Below, piece after piece: positions 22,957 to 64,000 of a stretch of DNA of 64,000 bases. The DNA lies in the NCBI GenBank assembly GCA_948146395.1, contig OX411543.1, forward strand, positions 32,073,058-32,137,057, given 5' to 3'. The translations under genes were made by a program, and so were the position numbers. The notes below the pieces were generated by a model. The model had not been told where the DNA came from. It ran no database searches and was given only the letters and a program-made list of their open reading frames with translations. Positions within the stretch are counted from its first letter, which is position 1; each line of letters opens with the position of its first letter. Source of the DNA: Fragum whitleyi. Taxonomy: Eukaryota > Mollusca > Bivalvia > Cardiida > Cardiidae.

Positions 22957-24635
22957 ATTTTGCAAGGCAGAAGAAAACCTGTAAGACACTACAGAACATA
23001 GTTATAACTGAGGACATAGTACTGAAACAACTACATGACCTAAAAACAAACAAATCCCCAGGACCAGATGGGATCCATCCAAGAGTACTTGTAGAATGTT
23101 CCAAAAGTCTAGTAGGCCCGCTCACACAAATTTTAAAGAAATCATTCCAAGAGGAAAAAGTACCAACTGAATGGAAAAAAGCAAATGTGACCCCGATCTT
23201 TAAATCCGGCGACAAGGAAAAACCTGAGAACTATAGACCCATAAGCATAAGCTCCGTGTGTTCAAATATCATGCAGAAAATCATCAAGAAAGAAATACAT
23301 GACTATATGACTAATAACAACCTATTCTCACCATCTCAATTTGGCTTCCTGAACAAAAAATCCTAAACATTACAGCTTCTAGAATCAATGGACGACTGGA
23401 CAACTGCTCTGGACAATGGAAAAGAAACTGATGTAATTTTCTACGACTATCGAAAAGCATTCGATACAGTCTCGCATAAAGGTCTTATATTGAAACTAGA
23501 AAGTTATGGTATAACCGGTAAACTACTGAGCTGGATACAAGATTTTCTCACTAACAGAACCCAAACGGTCATAATAAATGGCGTAAAATCAAGACCATCA
23601 GTAGTCAAAAGTGGTGTTCCTCAGGGTAGTGTGTTGGGTCCAACGCTCTTTTTGGTGTTCATAAACGATCTTCCAAATGAAGCAATAACCAAAGTAATGC
23701 TATTTGCAGATGACACTAAAACATACACAACAATCAACAACGAAGAAGATTCAAAGCAATTACAAAATACAAACAACAACTTCTGCAATTGGTCAAATAA
23801 ATGGAAACTTGAATTTAACACTACAAAATGCAAATATCTATGTATTGGAAATAAAAACAGCAATAGGCACTACAGTATAAACCATCAAGATCAATCAGAA
23901 ACCATCAAAAAGGTAACAGAAGAGAAGGACCTAGGAGTGATAATTGATGAGAAGCTTTCTTTTGAGAACCACATAGCTGAGAAAATCAAACTAGCCAATA
24001 GAAATTTAGGGATAATCTACAGAACATTTACCTTCCTCAATAAAGAAATTTTTCTCAACCTCTACAAATCAATGGTAAGGCCACATCTAGAATACGCGAG
24101 CACTGTCTGGAATCCACACCTCAATAAACATAAGAAATTGATAGAAAATGTTCAAAGAAGGGCCACCAAATTAGTACCAAGTATTCGACATCTCTCATAC
24201 ACTGAAAGACTGAAAAAGTTAGGACTGCCAACATTAGAATACAGACGATCACGTGCGGATATGATCCAAACATACAAAATCCTGAATAACATCGATGTTA
24301 CATCAACACCAAACTTCCTGAAAAGAAACAACAATACTGTAACTAGGGGCAATAATTTGAAATTATATAAAAAATATGCTAGGACAGAAATAAAGAAAAA
24401 TTCATTCACTCATCGTATAGTTACACCTTGGAACTCCCTCTCAAATGAAGTAGTCAGTGCTAATAATATTAATACTTTTAAGAGTAGACTCAACAATCAG
24501 TGGCGCCATCACCCTCTCAAATTCAGTGCTAAATGCTATACCAGTGAAGTGAGAAGAAGACAAACAGAAGAGCCCCCAAAAGCCAGAGGCTTAGTTATGG
24601 CTCCAGTACAGTAAGTTACAGTAAGTTACAGTAAG
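22957..24635 (+). mobile_element. 5'-truncated non-LTR retrotransposon (CR1/Jockey-like)
   Basis: Contains most of a reverse transcriptase domain and its C-terminal region and ends in a short tandem tail, GTAAGTTACA repeated at 24611, 24621 and partly 24631. There is no upstream endonuclease or ORF1, so it is truncated. It faces the second element (25198-26880) tail to tail. Confidence 0.8.
22986..24614 (+). pseudogene. Reverse transcriptase of non-LTR element, one in-frame stop
   Basis: An enzyme that copies element RNA at a nicked target. Upstream of the ATG at 23388 the same frame already encodes KSPGPDGIHP and NYRPISI, so the domain begins well before that ATG. A TAA at 23364-23366 interrupts it just after QFGFLNKKS. 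Downstream are FYDYRKAFDTV (first catalytic Asp), GVPQGSVLGPTLF, and LFADDTK (catalytic FADD). A C-terminal region follows, with LEYRRSRADMIQTYK and HRIVTPWNSL, ending at 24614. Apart from the stop and the 5' truncation, the frame is open for 408 codons, so decay is mild. The clade (CR1, Jockey or a relative) cannot be settled by eye. Confidence 0.85.
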
Positions 24636-25197
24636 AATCTAACAATGAATGAAACCACCAGGTACGATTTTTTTGATTTGGACTTAAGATCATATTTATC
24701 GTAAGTAGTTTAGTAAAACGGGTTCCTGGTGTATTTGCTGAAGTACATTTTAAGCACGGACAGAATTGAAAATTACAAGGTGTCAGACAGGATAAGACCA
24801 AATATGAATTTTGAGTCTTAATCAAACTTTCATAGTGTAGACGAATGGGATTAGACGAAGTGAGAGTAAACCGATAATTATTTTGGGCCGAGTTAAAAAT
24901 GGGCCGAGTTGACCGACCAAACTATACACTACTTGCATTGAATAATCTATCCTTTGAAACTGATAGGTTGAGTTCAATCGAATCTTCCGAAGTTGTTTGT
25001 TTATTGATCGATAAGACTTTACAAAAGCTTGAAAAGGGTAATATTAAAGAAGAATCAGAATGGTTATTTTTTTATTTGATTAGAAAATTTTTTCTATTGT
25101 CATACTTATTCTGTATTAATGTACAAATCTTATTTTCATAATGCATGTACAAATACTGTGTTCAACACGAAACCGAAAGTATACAGCGCTTATGTTA
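24636..25197. other. Spacer between two opposed retrotransposons
   Basis: No gene recognised. An 80-codon frame at 24899-25141 has no recognisable features. Confidence 0.35.
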
Positions 25198-26880
25198 TCT
25201 TACATCTTACATCTTACATCTGTTGATCAGGGTCGCAAGACTTGACGTCTTCTATAACCCCCTCATGATTTGAAACCCAGTTCTTATCCGGATAGGTGGC
25301 GTATATGGCATTTCCCATGTATTTATCCAGGCGGTTCTTAAAACAGTTCAAAGATGGTGCCGTTACTACTACTTCTGGGAGTAAATTCCATTCCGCAACT
25401 GCCCGCACAGAGAAAAAGTTTTTCCTTATATCTTTCCTGCATGATTTTGTTTTTAATTTTAAACTGTTGCCTCTTGTGTTGTTGTTCTCACTTTTTTCAA
25501 AAAAAATTTCTGTACTCAATACCTTCTTTCCCATTCAATAATTTAAATACTTCTATCATGTCTCCTCGAAATCGCCGATAAGCCAATGATGGAATTTTTA
25601 AAGCCTCAAGTCTCTCCACATATGGAAGGTGACGAACTGCACTCACAAGTTTTGTTGCACGTTTTTGCACCCTTTCCAAAGAGTCGATATCTTTCTTAAA
25701 CTGTGGGTGCCAAATTATATTGCAATATTCTAGGTTTGGTCTTATAAGTGCCTTGTAGAGTTTACGGAATGATTTGGGTGTGATACGTAAAAAGGTTCTT
25801 CTAACTAAGCCTGTTAATTTGTTCCCCTTATTGATGCAGTTGTTCATATGTTGTCTAAACTTTAAGTGATTGTCAAATACAACCCCAAGATCTCTTACTG
25901 ATTCACTATCGGATATTTTCTTCTGTTTTCCATTTTCATTTAGGTTGTAAGTATGTTTGATGTTACCATGTCCATAGTGCAGGGTGGTACACTTGTCCAC
26001 GTTGAATTTTAAAAGCCATGTATCACTCCATGTACTTAAATTGTCAATATCGGTTTGGATTTTTTTAGTGTCACAGTTGGTATTTGCTGAGTTAAATAAC
26101 TTTGTATCATCAGCAAAGAGTCTGATTGTTCCATGAATTGCTTCCTCAATATCGTTAATGTAAATCAAAAATAGTGTTGGTCCCAAAACACTTCCTTGGG
26201 GTATCCCGCTTGTCACACTGGTCCACTCTGATTCATTTTGATTTACAACTACTCTTTGTTTGCGTTCCTTCAAGAATGACTTGACCCAGTTAAGCAATCT
26301 TCCCTCAATACCGTATGATTTCATTTTTTCGAGAAGACGAGCATGTGGCACAGTATCGAAGGCCTTTCTGAAGTCGAAATAAACACAATCAAAGTTTTTA
26401 TCTTCATCCAGCCACGCTGTCCAATTTTCCATAACTTCTAAAAGTTGTAAAGCACAAGATCTAAGGGACAAAAAACCATACTGGGATTTGGAAAATAAGT
26501 CAAATTCAGTCATGTGTTCTACTATCTTGTTTCGTACCATTTTCTCCATGATTTTACACGGGACACAAGTCAAACTTACTGGACGATAATTGCCTGGATC
26601 ACTTCTAGCTCCCTTTTTGTATAGTGCCTTAACATTGGCTGTTTTCCAGTCTAATGGCAATTCTTGTTGTTCAAAGGATTGTCTAAATACAAGAGTTAAT
26701 GGTTCATAAACAACATTCTTCAATTCTTTTAGCAGACGCGGATGTAAGTAATCTGGACCACAAGCTTTGTTAACATTCAAATTATCAAGGATTTTAAATA
26801 CATCCAGCTCACTTATATCTAAATCTGTCACAAAATTATTTTTGCTTCGATTATTTAGATATGAAAGGTTTGAAAGCGAC
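25198..26880 (-). mobile_element. 5'-truncated non-LTR retrotransposon, second family copy
   Basis: Minus-strand element. Its 3' end is a tandem tail of the 7-bp unit GATGTAA (plus strand TTACATC at 25198-25221). The coding part runs leftward from about 26880, where a TGA closes the frame upstream. No endonuclease domain is present. Confidence 0.8.
25214..26880 (-). pseudogene. Reverse transcriptase of non-LTR element, one frameshift
   Basis: The frame from about 26880 to 25497 contains NKACGPDYLHPRLL, NYRPVSLTCVP, YFDFRKAFDTV (catalytic Asp), GIPQGSVLGPTLFL, RLFADDTKLF (catalytic FADD) and LAYRRFRGDMIEVFKLLNG. It stops at 25497-25499. The C-terminal region continues in another frame (25214-25534) with NNNTRGNSLKL and AVAEWNLLPEVV. 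The switch lies in a run of eight T (minus strand) near 25504, consistent with a one-base length change. This could be a real mutation or a homopolymer sequencing error. The first ATG at 26829-26831 is internal; the same frame is open further upstream. Confidence 0.85.
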
Positions 26881-27217
26881 CCTCAACAATTAATTTCAGG
26901 CATTTTTTTTAAATCATTTCAGTTCCATCAAGATTTTCTTAATATAATGATAGCCTTTGTTTGTTATTTTTTTGTGTATTTTATCTGAGAAACGAATTGC
27001 GGATGTTTCGTACCATATCCAATTCGTACAGTCATTGAACCAGTTCCGGTCCACTTTCACTTGGAAAGCTGTGTGACCCAATTGACTTGTATTTCATGCA
27101 AATCCTGGTATAATTTGAATAACAATTTAATTTTCTTCAAAATAAGCCATTGTTTAATTGGGGTACTGACAAAATCCAAATGCTTCTTACTTTAAATATT
27201 CTTTTTTTCCTTACACA
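26881..27217. other. No gene recognised
   Basis: AT-rich flank of the minus-strand retrotransposon; no structure seen. Confidence 0.35.
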
Positions 27218-27470
27218 GTGATACTCTGGAACAGCCTACCAGAAACAATTGTACAGCAACCGGACATTGCAGCGTTCAAGAAGAGTCTCGATTCTTTTCA
27301 GATAGTGAGCCGTCCCTAAATTACCAAATTGTTTTATCAGATCTTTTAATTTAACACTCAAAATACTTTTAAATTTTGGCACCCTAACAAATAACTAACA
27401 GTTTTTATTCCAGCACAGACGCACACCTGCCAGTAATACCGGAAAGGGGAGTTAGGCAGTATATATAGAT
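27218..27470 (+). pseudogene. Fragment of non-LTR reverse transcriptase C-terminus
   Basis: 27219-27318 encodes VILWNSLPETIVQQPD..AAFKKSLDSF, the WNxLP and FKxxL words typical of non-LTR RT C-termini. A second piece, starting after TTTTTATTCCAG (ending near 27413) with 'ccagtaataccggaaagggg', may be the remainder. Both pieces follow acceptor-like pyrimidine-AG stretches, which is odd for a retrotransposon and may be chance. Confidence 0.5.
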
Positions 27471-27854
27471 AGATAAAGCCCTCTGGACATAATCCCTCCC
27501 CAAAATCAACCCACCCGGACAAAAGCACTCCCTGTACATTGTTTATATATATAATTTGATTTGTTTTTATATCTATTTAATAGTATTTTTATCAACAAGA
27601 ATATTGTATATGATTCAATGGTTATAATTATGGATGGTGATTATTGATGATTTTTTTTAAAAGTCTCATAAAGGTGTCATAATTACCTTCTCAACACCAG
27701 TACTTAGGATTGGTCTACAAAGATGTTAGATCTACCAATTCAAGTGAGATAATATGGGTAATTTTGATAAATGGAATACTCAAATGTGAACAAGCCAATA
27801 AGCAACAAATTATTTTTAATCTAATATGACAATTCTCCAAACAATATCTTCTTT
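27471..27854. other. No gene recognised
   Basis: AT-rich, with short (TA)n near 27545; no coding frame supported. Confidence 0.35.
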
Positions 27855-28083
27855 TTAACCCTTTCCTGTTTTACAAAATTTTGGACCTTTCCAAATTCAA
27901 AGGTTTTGCAGACAAAAATTTAAAGTGGATTTCATTTGAAAAATAACCATTCAGTAGGGTAGAAAATAGTGTGGGAAAAGAAGAAATTGCTTGTCAGAAG
28001 CAATTTCTTCTTTTTTCACAATGTTTTCTCAATCATAAAAGCACAGGCACGTAAAAAGCAGGGATTAAACAGCAAAGGGTTAA
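27855..28083 (-). mobile_element. TTAA-flanked MITE family D, intact copy
   Basis: Bounded by TTAA at 27855-27858 and 28080-28083, with ends CCCTTTCCTGTTTTA and its near-inverse AAACAGCAAAGGG. The interior has a hairpin arm GAAGAAATTGCTTGTCAG with its complement. No coding capacity. TTAA duplication and a CCC start are typical of piggyBac-type MITEs (inference). Confidence 0.75.
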
Positions 28084-28319
28084 TTAATAAATGTTTCAAT
28101 AGGATGTTAAAATGATATTAAATACACTCAGACACTTGAACTCGAACATAATAACAAAAAGTGTTTCAAGCCATTTAGTTCTAAGTCTTTTAAACAACTA
28201 AGATGAAATGCTGCTGTTTTAAGAAAGATTCAGCAAAGATAAAAATGCCTTGCATTTGTTCCTTCCTAATCTTTTCCTACAATATTTTACACTCAAGTCT
28301 ACCATTCATATGTATTTTT

Positions 28320-28560
28320 ATAGGAGAGGGCTTTTGTTTGTGTGAGCTTTTGTCTGGGAAGGCTTTTGTCCAGGGGGGATAATTCTGGTGAGCGATTTAG
28401 GGCTATTCTGGCCCTCTTGTTTCTATACCCTTTGACATATTAAGCTATTTTTTGGTGTGTGAGCCTGCATCATTGAGTTACAGAACAAGTTTGAGTTTGT
28501 TTCCAGGCCATTTAAGGATTTCAGATATATAGTAATTTGCTGATAAGGGACGTGATTGAC
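28320..28560 (+). repeat. Rolling-circle-like remnants: 3' end plus body fragment
   Basis: 28388-28422 has GGTGAGC, a short AGGGC..GGCCCT hairpin and CTCTTGTTT, the 3' end expected for the AGCTCACC family. Directly after it comes a body unit of the AGTCCCC family ('gtgagcctgcatcattgagttacagaacaag'). Probably two elements nested or abutting. Confidence 0.5.
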
Positions 28561-29289
28561 AGCAATGAACATTTACATAGTTCGTTTGACTTCTAAATTG
28601 ATAAAGAATTTTGCCGAAAATATCAGAATGGAATAAATAAAACATATTTTTTTCTTGTCATATCATATTTTCCATCTAATACCATGAAGAATTTCGTTTT
28701 TCAGAATTTTTAATGTAAAATAATGATTTTGTCCGTCCCTCTACATGTAAACTCGTACCATCTCATGTCTGTATTTAAAGGAACAGCGAATTGTCTATCC
28801 AAAAATAGTGCTGATTTGCATAGGGGCAGAGTCAAAAGTGTATGATTTTAATTGAGACATTTAAGTTAAGTATAAGAGTGGGTATTTTTAAAGAATTATT
28901 TTTGTCAAAGATATTTACTTGCTTAAAAAAACATTTGACCAGATAATTTGATAATTGCTTTTATATTTTCTGAGATGAACCCTATATTAATATATTTAGA
29001 CCGATCAAAAAGTATAATCAAACATAGTTGTTGGGATTTTCACGAGTAAAACAAGATAAGCAGGCAAGTAATAACGGTACAAATCATATGATATTAATTA
29101 TTTAAATTAAAGATGACATAACCGTCTATATGCTAATGAGCATTTTCAAATAAGGTATAATGGACATTTCTTCTGTCAAATGTGTAGTATAAAACCACAT
29201 GTTTTTATTATATGTTTACATTTTCTTACTACTTAACAGCCTCCATTATCCCCCGTGTTTAAGAGCAGAAAATGCAAAGTAGATAGAAT
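28561..29289. other. No gene recognised
   Basis: AT-rich upstream flank of NDOR1; no structure seen. Confidence 0.3.
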
Positions 29290-29575
29290 GTTTCTTGGGT
29301 GACCCTTTACAAAAATTATTTGCAAAATTTTGATTGGCCCATAAATATGGGCTTGGCAGGGAGGGGCTTATTTTGAGCCCGAAATCTTTGAACAACATAT
29401 CCTCCTGAACCACTGGGCCGATTTCAATAAATGTTAGCCAGAATGTTTCTTGACTGACTCATTTCAAAAATTGTTTGCAAAATATTGATTGGTCCATAAA
29501 TATGGGTGTGGTAAGGCAGGGTTATTTTGAGCTCAAGATCTTTGAACATCATTTCCTCCTGATCCACAAAATCAT
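29290..29575. repeat. Body fragment of AGCTCACC-family element
   Basis: Two units with 'gattggcccataaatatggg', 'cttattttgagc' and 'cctcctgaaccactgggcc', matching the units at 55090-55560. No termini. Confidence 0.55.
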
Positions 29576-29845
29576 TATTTTGAAACCATTTTATATTAAA
29601 AAAATATTTTTTGGAATGGTATTAAACTGGAATTAAGGTTTTACCAAATAAAAAAAATCATTCAAACACAATTTCATGTAATGGATGAAAAGGTTGGTCC
29701 ATATAGAAGTCAAACAGACTATACAGGTGTGTAACAATTACCTACCATTCCTCACTTTAGTTTCAAGATACATCAACTGATTTACTAATACAGGTGATTA
29801 ATGTTTTAACTTTAACAACTCTACAGCTACCTATTTTAGAAAGCA

Positions 29846-30003
29846 ATTTTGTGGTGGCGTATATTGTGACAAAGGCACTCCTATTTTAAAATTAATGTTA
29901 CCTCTTTTTTTGTTGACATGTTCTTTTTTATCCTTGAGGAGTAGAACATTTTCTTTTGCTTGTCCAGGGACAAGTGGGGAATTCCATATTTTACACCCCC
30001 CGG
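29846..30003. repeat. Remnants upstream of NDOR1
   Basis: 29846-29890 resembles the 3' end of the CGCCGCC family (GGTGGCGTATATTGTGACAA, then GGCACTC). 29955-30003 resembles the GGACAAGT repeat of 12150-12905. Both are short fragments. Confidence 0.4.
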
Positions 30004-30112
30004 TGCAAACACCTTCAATTTGGATCTCCCTTAAATTTCTAACATTATGACAGTATTAGATTCTTACTAGTATCTTGATCTCTGACAATAAATTTTGTTC
30101 TCCTCTTTCAAG

Positions 30113-60563
<30,451 letters not shown>

Positions 60564-60575
60564 TGATCATACTGT

Positions 60576-61211
60576 AGATATATAATACATACTTAGTATT
60601 TTGTATGAAAAAAAAAATCTAACAAGGTTGGGAGAATTGATAATTGGCGAGGCTCTGCCCAGACAATTATCAATCCTCACAACTGAGTTAGATATTTTTT
60701 TCATACAAATACTAAGTATGTTTTATGTTTATCTTATAACCTCTATTTGTCTTGTTTTTGTCGATGTCTAACTGAAATGCAAGTTTCTAAAAATAACCGC
60801 AATATATCATTGTTCTAAAAATAACTATGTGATATCATAAAAAATATCATATGGGATGTTATCACATGGATGTTTGTATAATTATAAGATAAATATATAA
60901 TACATGCTTAGTGTTTTGTTTGAGAAAAAATATCTAACGAGGTTGGGAGAATTGATCATTGTCGAGGCTCTGCCGAGACAATAATCAATTCTCACAACCG
61001 AGTTAGATATTTTTTTCATACAATACACTAAGTATGTATTATATTTATCTTATAACCTCTTTTGGTCTTGTTTTCGTCGATGTTTCTTACTGAAATGCAA
61101 GTATCTAAAAATAACTGTATGATATTATTGTTCTAAAAATAACTATGTGATATCATAAAAAATATCATACGGGATGTTATCACACGGATATTTGTATAGT
61201 TATAAGATAAA
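60576..61211. mobile_element. Two tandem composite MITEs (B-A-B-A) in the NDOR1 3' UTR
   Basis: Copy 6 (60576-60893) and copy 7 (60894-61211) follow head to tail, starting about 13 nt after the NDOR1 stop. Each has the B palindrome and an A part bounded by TTTATCTTATAAC and TTATAAGATAAA. No polyadenylation signal was assigned; AATAAA occurs at 61593-61598. Confidence 0.75.
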
Positions 61212-61850
61212 AGTGCTTAACCAGTTCCTGCACAATTCCTGATTTTTATGTCTTAATGATATTACTCTTGTAGAAAACATTGTGGGAAAAAATTGCCAGC
61301 AACAAGTAAAAACTTACTAAAAACTTAATCTTTGAAATGCTGCTCTCATGTCTCGCTTGATGATAGATCACATTGATATGATTCTGCTGATAACAAGGTT
61401 ATCTTACATGGTCAAGGTCATTGGAATAGGATAAAACTTTTGGTTATGGAAGTTTTAGTGTTTTTGTTTTTTCTCTTATAAAAATGTAAACAGTTTATAT
61501 TAATATATTTAAATCAACTTTTAACCTGTTGAATTCTGTAACATTTATTTGAAAAATTAGAAAATAAGAAAATGGAAGAAAAAAGATAGATAAATAAATT
61601 AAAGATTTATAAAATGATAGACTTAGTATGCCTCATTGTAGTTGAAACAAATGTCACCCTATCCCTTATTCTGTTGCAAATAGTAAATTGATGCTAATAA
61701 ACATATAAAGGTTACAATAATATTGCACTTAGCCATCAAAATGAAAGAAAGGAAGACTATATGGGATAAGTTAAATAGCCTTCTCCTTTCTTCGGTATTT
61801 TTCTGCCTGAGAAGATAGACTGAGGTCTAGTGTGTAAGTGCTGTATACCA
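61212..61850. other. No gene; possible end of NDOR1 transcript
   Basis: AT-rich. AATAAA at 61593-61598 is a candidate signal, but its sequence context is low-complexity. Confidence 0.3.
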
Positions 61851-61869
61851 AACACATTTTAATACAAGC

Positions 61870-62005
61870 TTGTTTAGGATGACAAAAAGGTGCAAACTGT
61901 TAGAAAATTATACCCTGCTTTGCATGCAAGTGCACAAGCAAAGCAGGGTATAACTTACTTACAGTTTACTCATTTTTTCATCCTTAATGCAGAGCTGGCT
62001 TGCGT
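61870..62005. repeat. Hairpin repeat related to the 51-bp minisatellite element
   Basis: Perfect 16-bp stem TTATACCCTGCTTTGC (61908-61923) and its complement (61938-61953). Flanks GGATGACAAAAA and TTTTTTCATCCTTAATGCAG echo the start of the 51-bp units at 40130-40145. No tandem array here. Confidence 0.65.
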
Positions 62006-62271
62006 TCAAGATGCAGAATGTGCATGAAATGCCTAAGATGTAGCAAAGATTGGATATGATGACTAATTTAGTGATCCAATACAAAACATTGTTTCACTTT
62101 TACAAGTATTTGTATTGACAACCAGGAAGGGAAATCTCATTAAAGACAAGGTAAATTTTCATCCTTATCCCCAAAACTAAACCTGTGATTTTAACATTTT
62201 CTATGAAATCAAAATTATCTCTGGTACATTGCTCATTTTTTCATACCATGTTACATCCAAAAAGGCATATG

Positions 62272-62739
62272 TATATAATACGTACCTAGTATTTGGTATG
62301 AAAAAAAATCTAACGAGTTTAGGTGAATCGTCGAGGCTCCATCGAGACAATAATTCCTACAACCGAGTTAGATATTTTTTCATATAGTACGGTAAGTACG
62401 TATTATATTTATCTTATAACCTCTATTTATCTTGTTTTTGTCAATGTTCCTAACAGAAATGCAAGATTCTGAAAAAAATCATTATGTCACTAAAAATATT
62501 CATGTGATATCGTAACGAACCGAGCACATAGACAGGCGTGTACCATTCAGGGAAAAGGATCCTCAACCCTAAATGGGTCGACTCTGTTTATATAGGCTTC
62601 AATTAGCTATTTAACTTATCGCAGGTCTCTCTCATTTGCATATCCAATACAACTTACCTCCCTTTAAACCGTTACAATATCTTAAAAAATATCACATGGG
62701 ATGTTATCACACAGATATTTGTATAGTTTTAAGATAAAG
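62272..62739. mobile_element. Composite palindromic MITE copy 8, with 165-bp insertion
   Basis: B then A (ending TTTTAAGATAAA at 62739). A is split by 62512-62676, a 165-bp sequence with ends GTAACG / CGTTACA and a 5-bp duplication ATATC (62507-62511 and 62677-62681). Confidence 0.7.
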
Positions 62740-62784
62740 AAGAAACAATATAATATAGTTGGAAGAAACATACTTTGATGACAA

Positions 62785-63093
62785 ATGTTAAATGACAGTT
62801 TCGATGTTTCCCAAGGAAATGAGCCAAACCCTGTTAGTTCCGGAGGTACCACCTTGGGCTCTCTTTCCTGGAGTCCATCGCAGATGGACCATCTTTTAAC
62901 CGACAATAGTCATTGTTACATGCGTCAGTTCTCCACCACTTATTTGCGGTTGATTGATAAGTGGTATGATGGGACTGGCATGGGTACAAAGAGGCTTAGA
63001 CAGATCATCCTAAGACCGACTCGCTTGACAGCTTACGGGTCGATTGAAATTTTGTGTATGTACATGTGTGAGAATATAAGGAATGATGGTTAG
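62785..63093 (+). other. 102-codon open frame, product unknown
   Basis: ATG to TAG in sequence less AT-rich than its surroundings. No domain, signal peptide or membrane segment is recognised. It could be a fragment of an unrecognised transposon or gene, or chance. Confidence 0.15.
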
Positions 63094-63284
63094 ATGCACT
63101 AGTCGCTAAGGCATAACTGCAATACTGATAAAAGTAGCGATAAATCACATACATGTACTAACAAACCAGTCCAAACAAATCATCGATAACATGTACATAC
63201 GTATCGTGCGCCGAGTTTTTGTCTGTTTAAAGAAGACTCTTTGAATAAATTCTGTATATTATGAGCACAAATATTATAATCTAA

Positions 63285-63540
63285 CTATAATATGACCCGA
63301 ACTTTTGCGAAAAACTTAACATTTCAATTTTCCGCGAAACTTATCACGCCGTTTAAAACTGGCGTCACAATATACGACGTCATTTTCTCAGTTACAAAAT
63401 AGCGTTGCTTTATTCGCTCTGAGCTAATTTGCATATTTATTCCACTAGTGTAATAACACCCGTGTAGTATCAAAAATATTCAACGGAGTTATTTCTCTCT
63501 CGCGGTGTAGGTCATGTTATAAATATAAATCTATGGACAT
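63285..63540 (-). repeat. Interspersed repeat T, copy 2 (inverted)
   Basis: Inverted relative to 34306-34660; shares GGGTCATATTATA, GACGTCA, CACTAGTGTAATAACACC and AATATTTTTGATAC words. Confidence 0.5.
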
Positions 63541-63889
63541 GAAAGATAATATCAATAAGTTGTTATTTACAACTTATTTATATTATTTTTTTTATGTTCA
63601 TATGTTTGTATTAGTTTAACAACAGAGTTCAAGCTTTAATCTCAATCGAAAATTAGAGGTTTTGAGTTGAGAATAAGAAATGTTTTATAACGTCTGGTCT
63701 AGATGCCACACAGGGGCAAGCCGGACAACTTTTATCGAAAACAATTACGCGGAGAGGTAGAAATTTTTAGTGTTTAAATTTCTTAAAGTCCTCGATCCAG
63801 AATATATAGATCCTGATAATTCTGTCATAGAGCAACCCATACTTTTCTGAATTCGAAGATGTTCCCTTTTTACATGAAAAGTCTAAAGA

Positions 63890-64000
63890 ACTACCCCGAC
63901 GGCAGCTATCATTCCGAATATTTGTCTCCCACCAAATGGTTGATAACCATAGACCTGTGTGGGATAGCAGCTGGGGCCTAGGAAAGGATGTAATGATAAT
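63890..64000 (+). mobile_element. SINE copy 4, cut by window end
   Basis: Shares 'tttgtctcccaccaa', 'ggttgataaccatagacc' and 'ggatagcagctggggcctag' with the other copies, plus orientation. Its 3' part lies outside the window. Confidence 0.6.

Noticed and set aside
23388..24614. A host gene of 408 codons
   Set aside because: FADD and GVPQGS motifs show a reverse transcriptase, and the same frame continues upstream beyond an in-frame stop.

Overview
The window looks like repeat-saturated animal DNA, most likely from a bivalve mollusc. That assignment is inference: it rests on AT-rich sequence, an intron-rich metazoan gene, and many interspersed elements with hairpin ends, GTCC runs and internal repeats of about 150-180 bp, an architecture I associate with bivalve 'pearl'-type elements. 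No bacterial operon, rRNA or free-standing tRNA gene was seen.

Only one host gene can be assembled with confidence: NDOR1 (NADPH-dependent diflavin oxidoreductase 1, yeast Tah18) on the + strand. Fifteen coding exons from 30142 to 60563 join in frame with GT..AG introns and give 601 residues, close to the family's usual ~600. The FMN, FAD and NADPH motifs and the C-terminal Trp are all present. The coding sequence is 1.8 kb spread over 30.4 kb; the introns are mostly transposable elements, several ending within 20 nt of an exon.

Layout. 1-2.7 kb: fragments of interspersed repeats. 2.8-8.0 kb: a complete, young LTR retrotransposon that carries gag but no pol, with a SINE inside its 5' LTR; it appears to split an 86-codon open frame of the host. 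8.2-16 kb: tandem arrays and rolling-circle-like elements, including a 31-bp minisatellite. 17.1-19.6 kb: a decayed Tc1-like transposase and the 3' end of a non-LTR retrotransposon. 22.9-26.9 kb: two broken non-LTR reverse transcriptases facing tail to tail. 27-30 kb: more remnants. 30.1-60.6 kb: NDOR1. 60.6-64 kb: palindromic MITEs, a hairpin repeat and a SINE cut by the window edge.

The most interesting signal is a shared element grammar. At least six families with unrelated bodies have a 5' palindrome, a GTCC-rich stretch in most of them, internal repeats of about 150-165 bp, a copy of the 5' arm inverted near the 3' end, a 3' hairpin, and a terminal CTCTTGTT or CTAGTT. Three of them are nested inside one another in NDOR1 intron 5. 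This matches the known layout of Helentron/HINE rolling-circle elements, although no Rep/helicase gene lies in the window. Nearly all element calls are by eye; no database search was possible.
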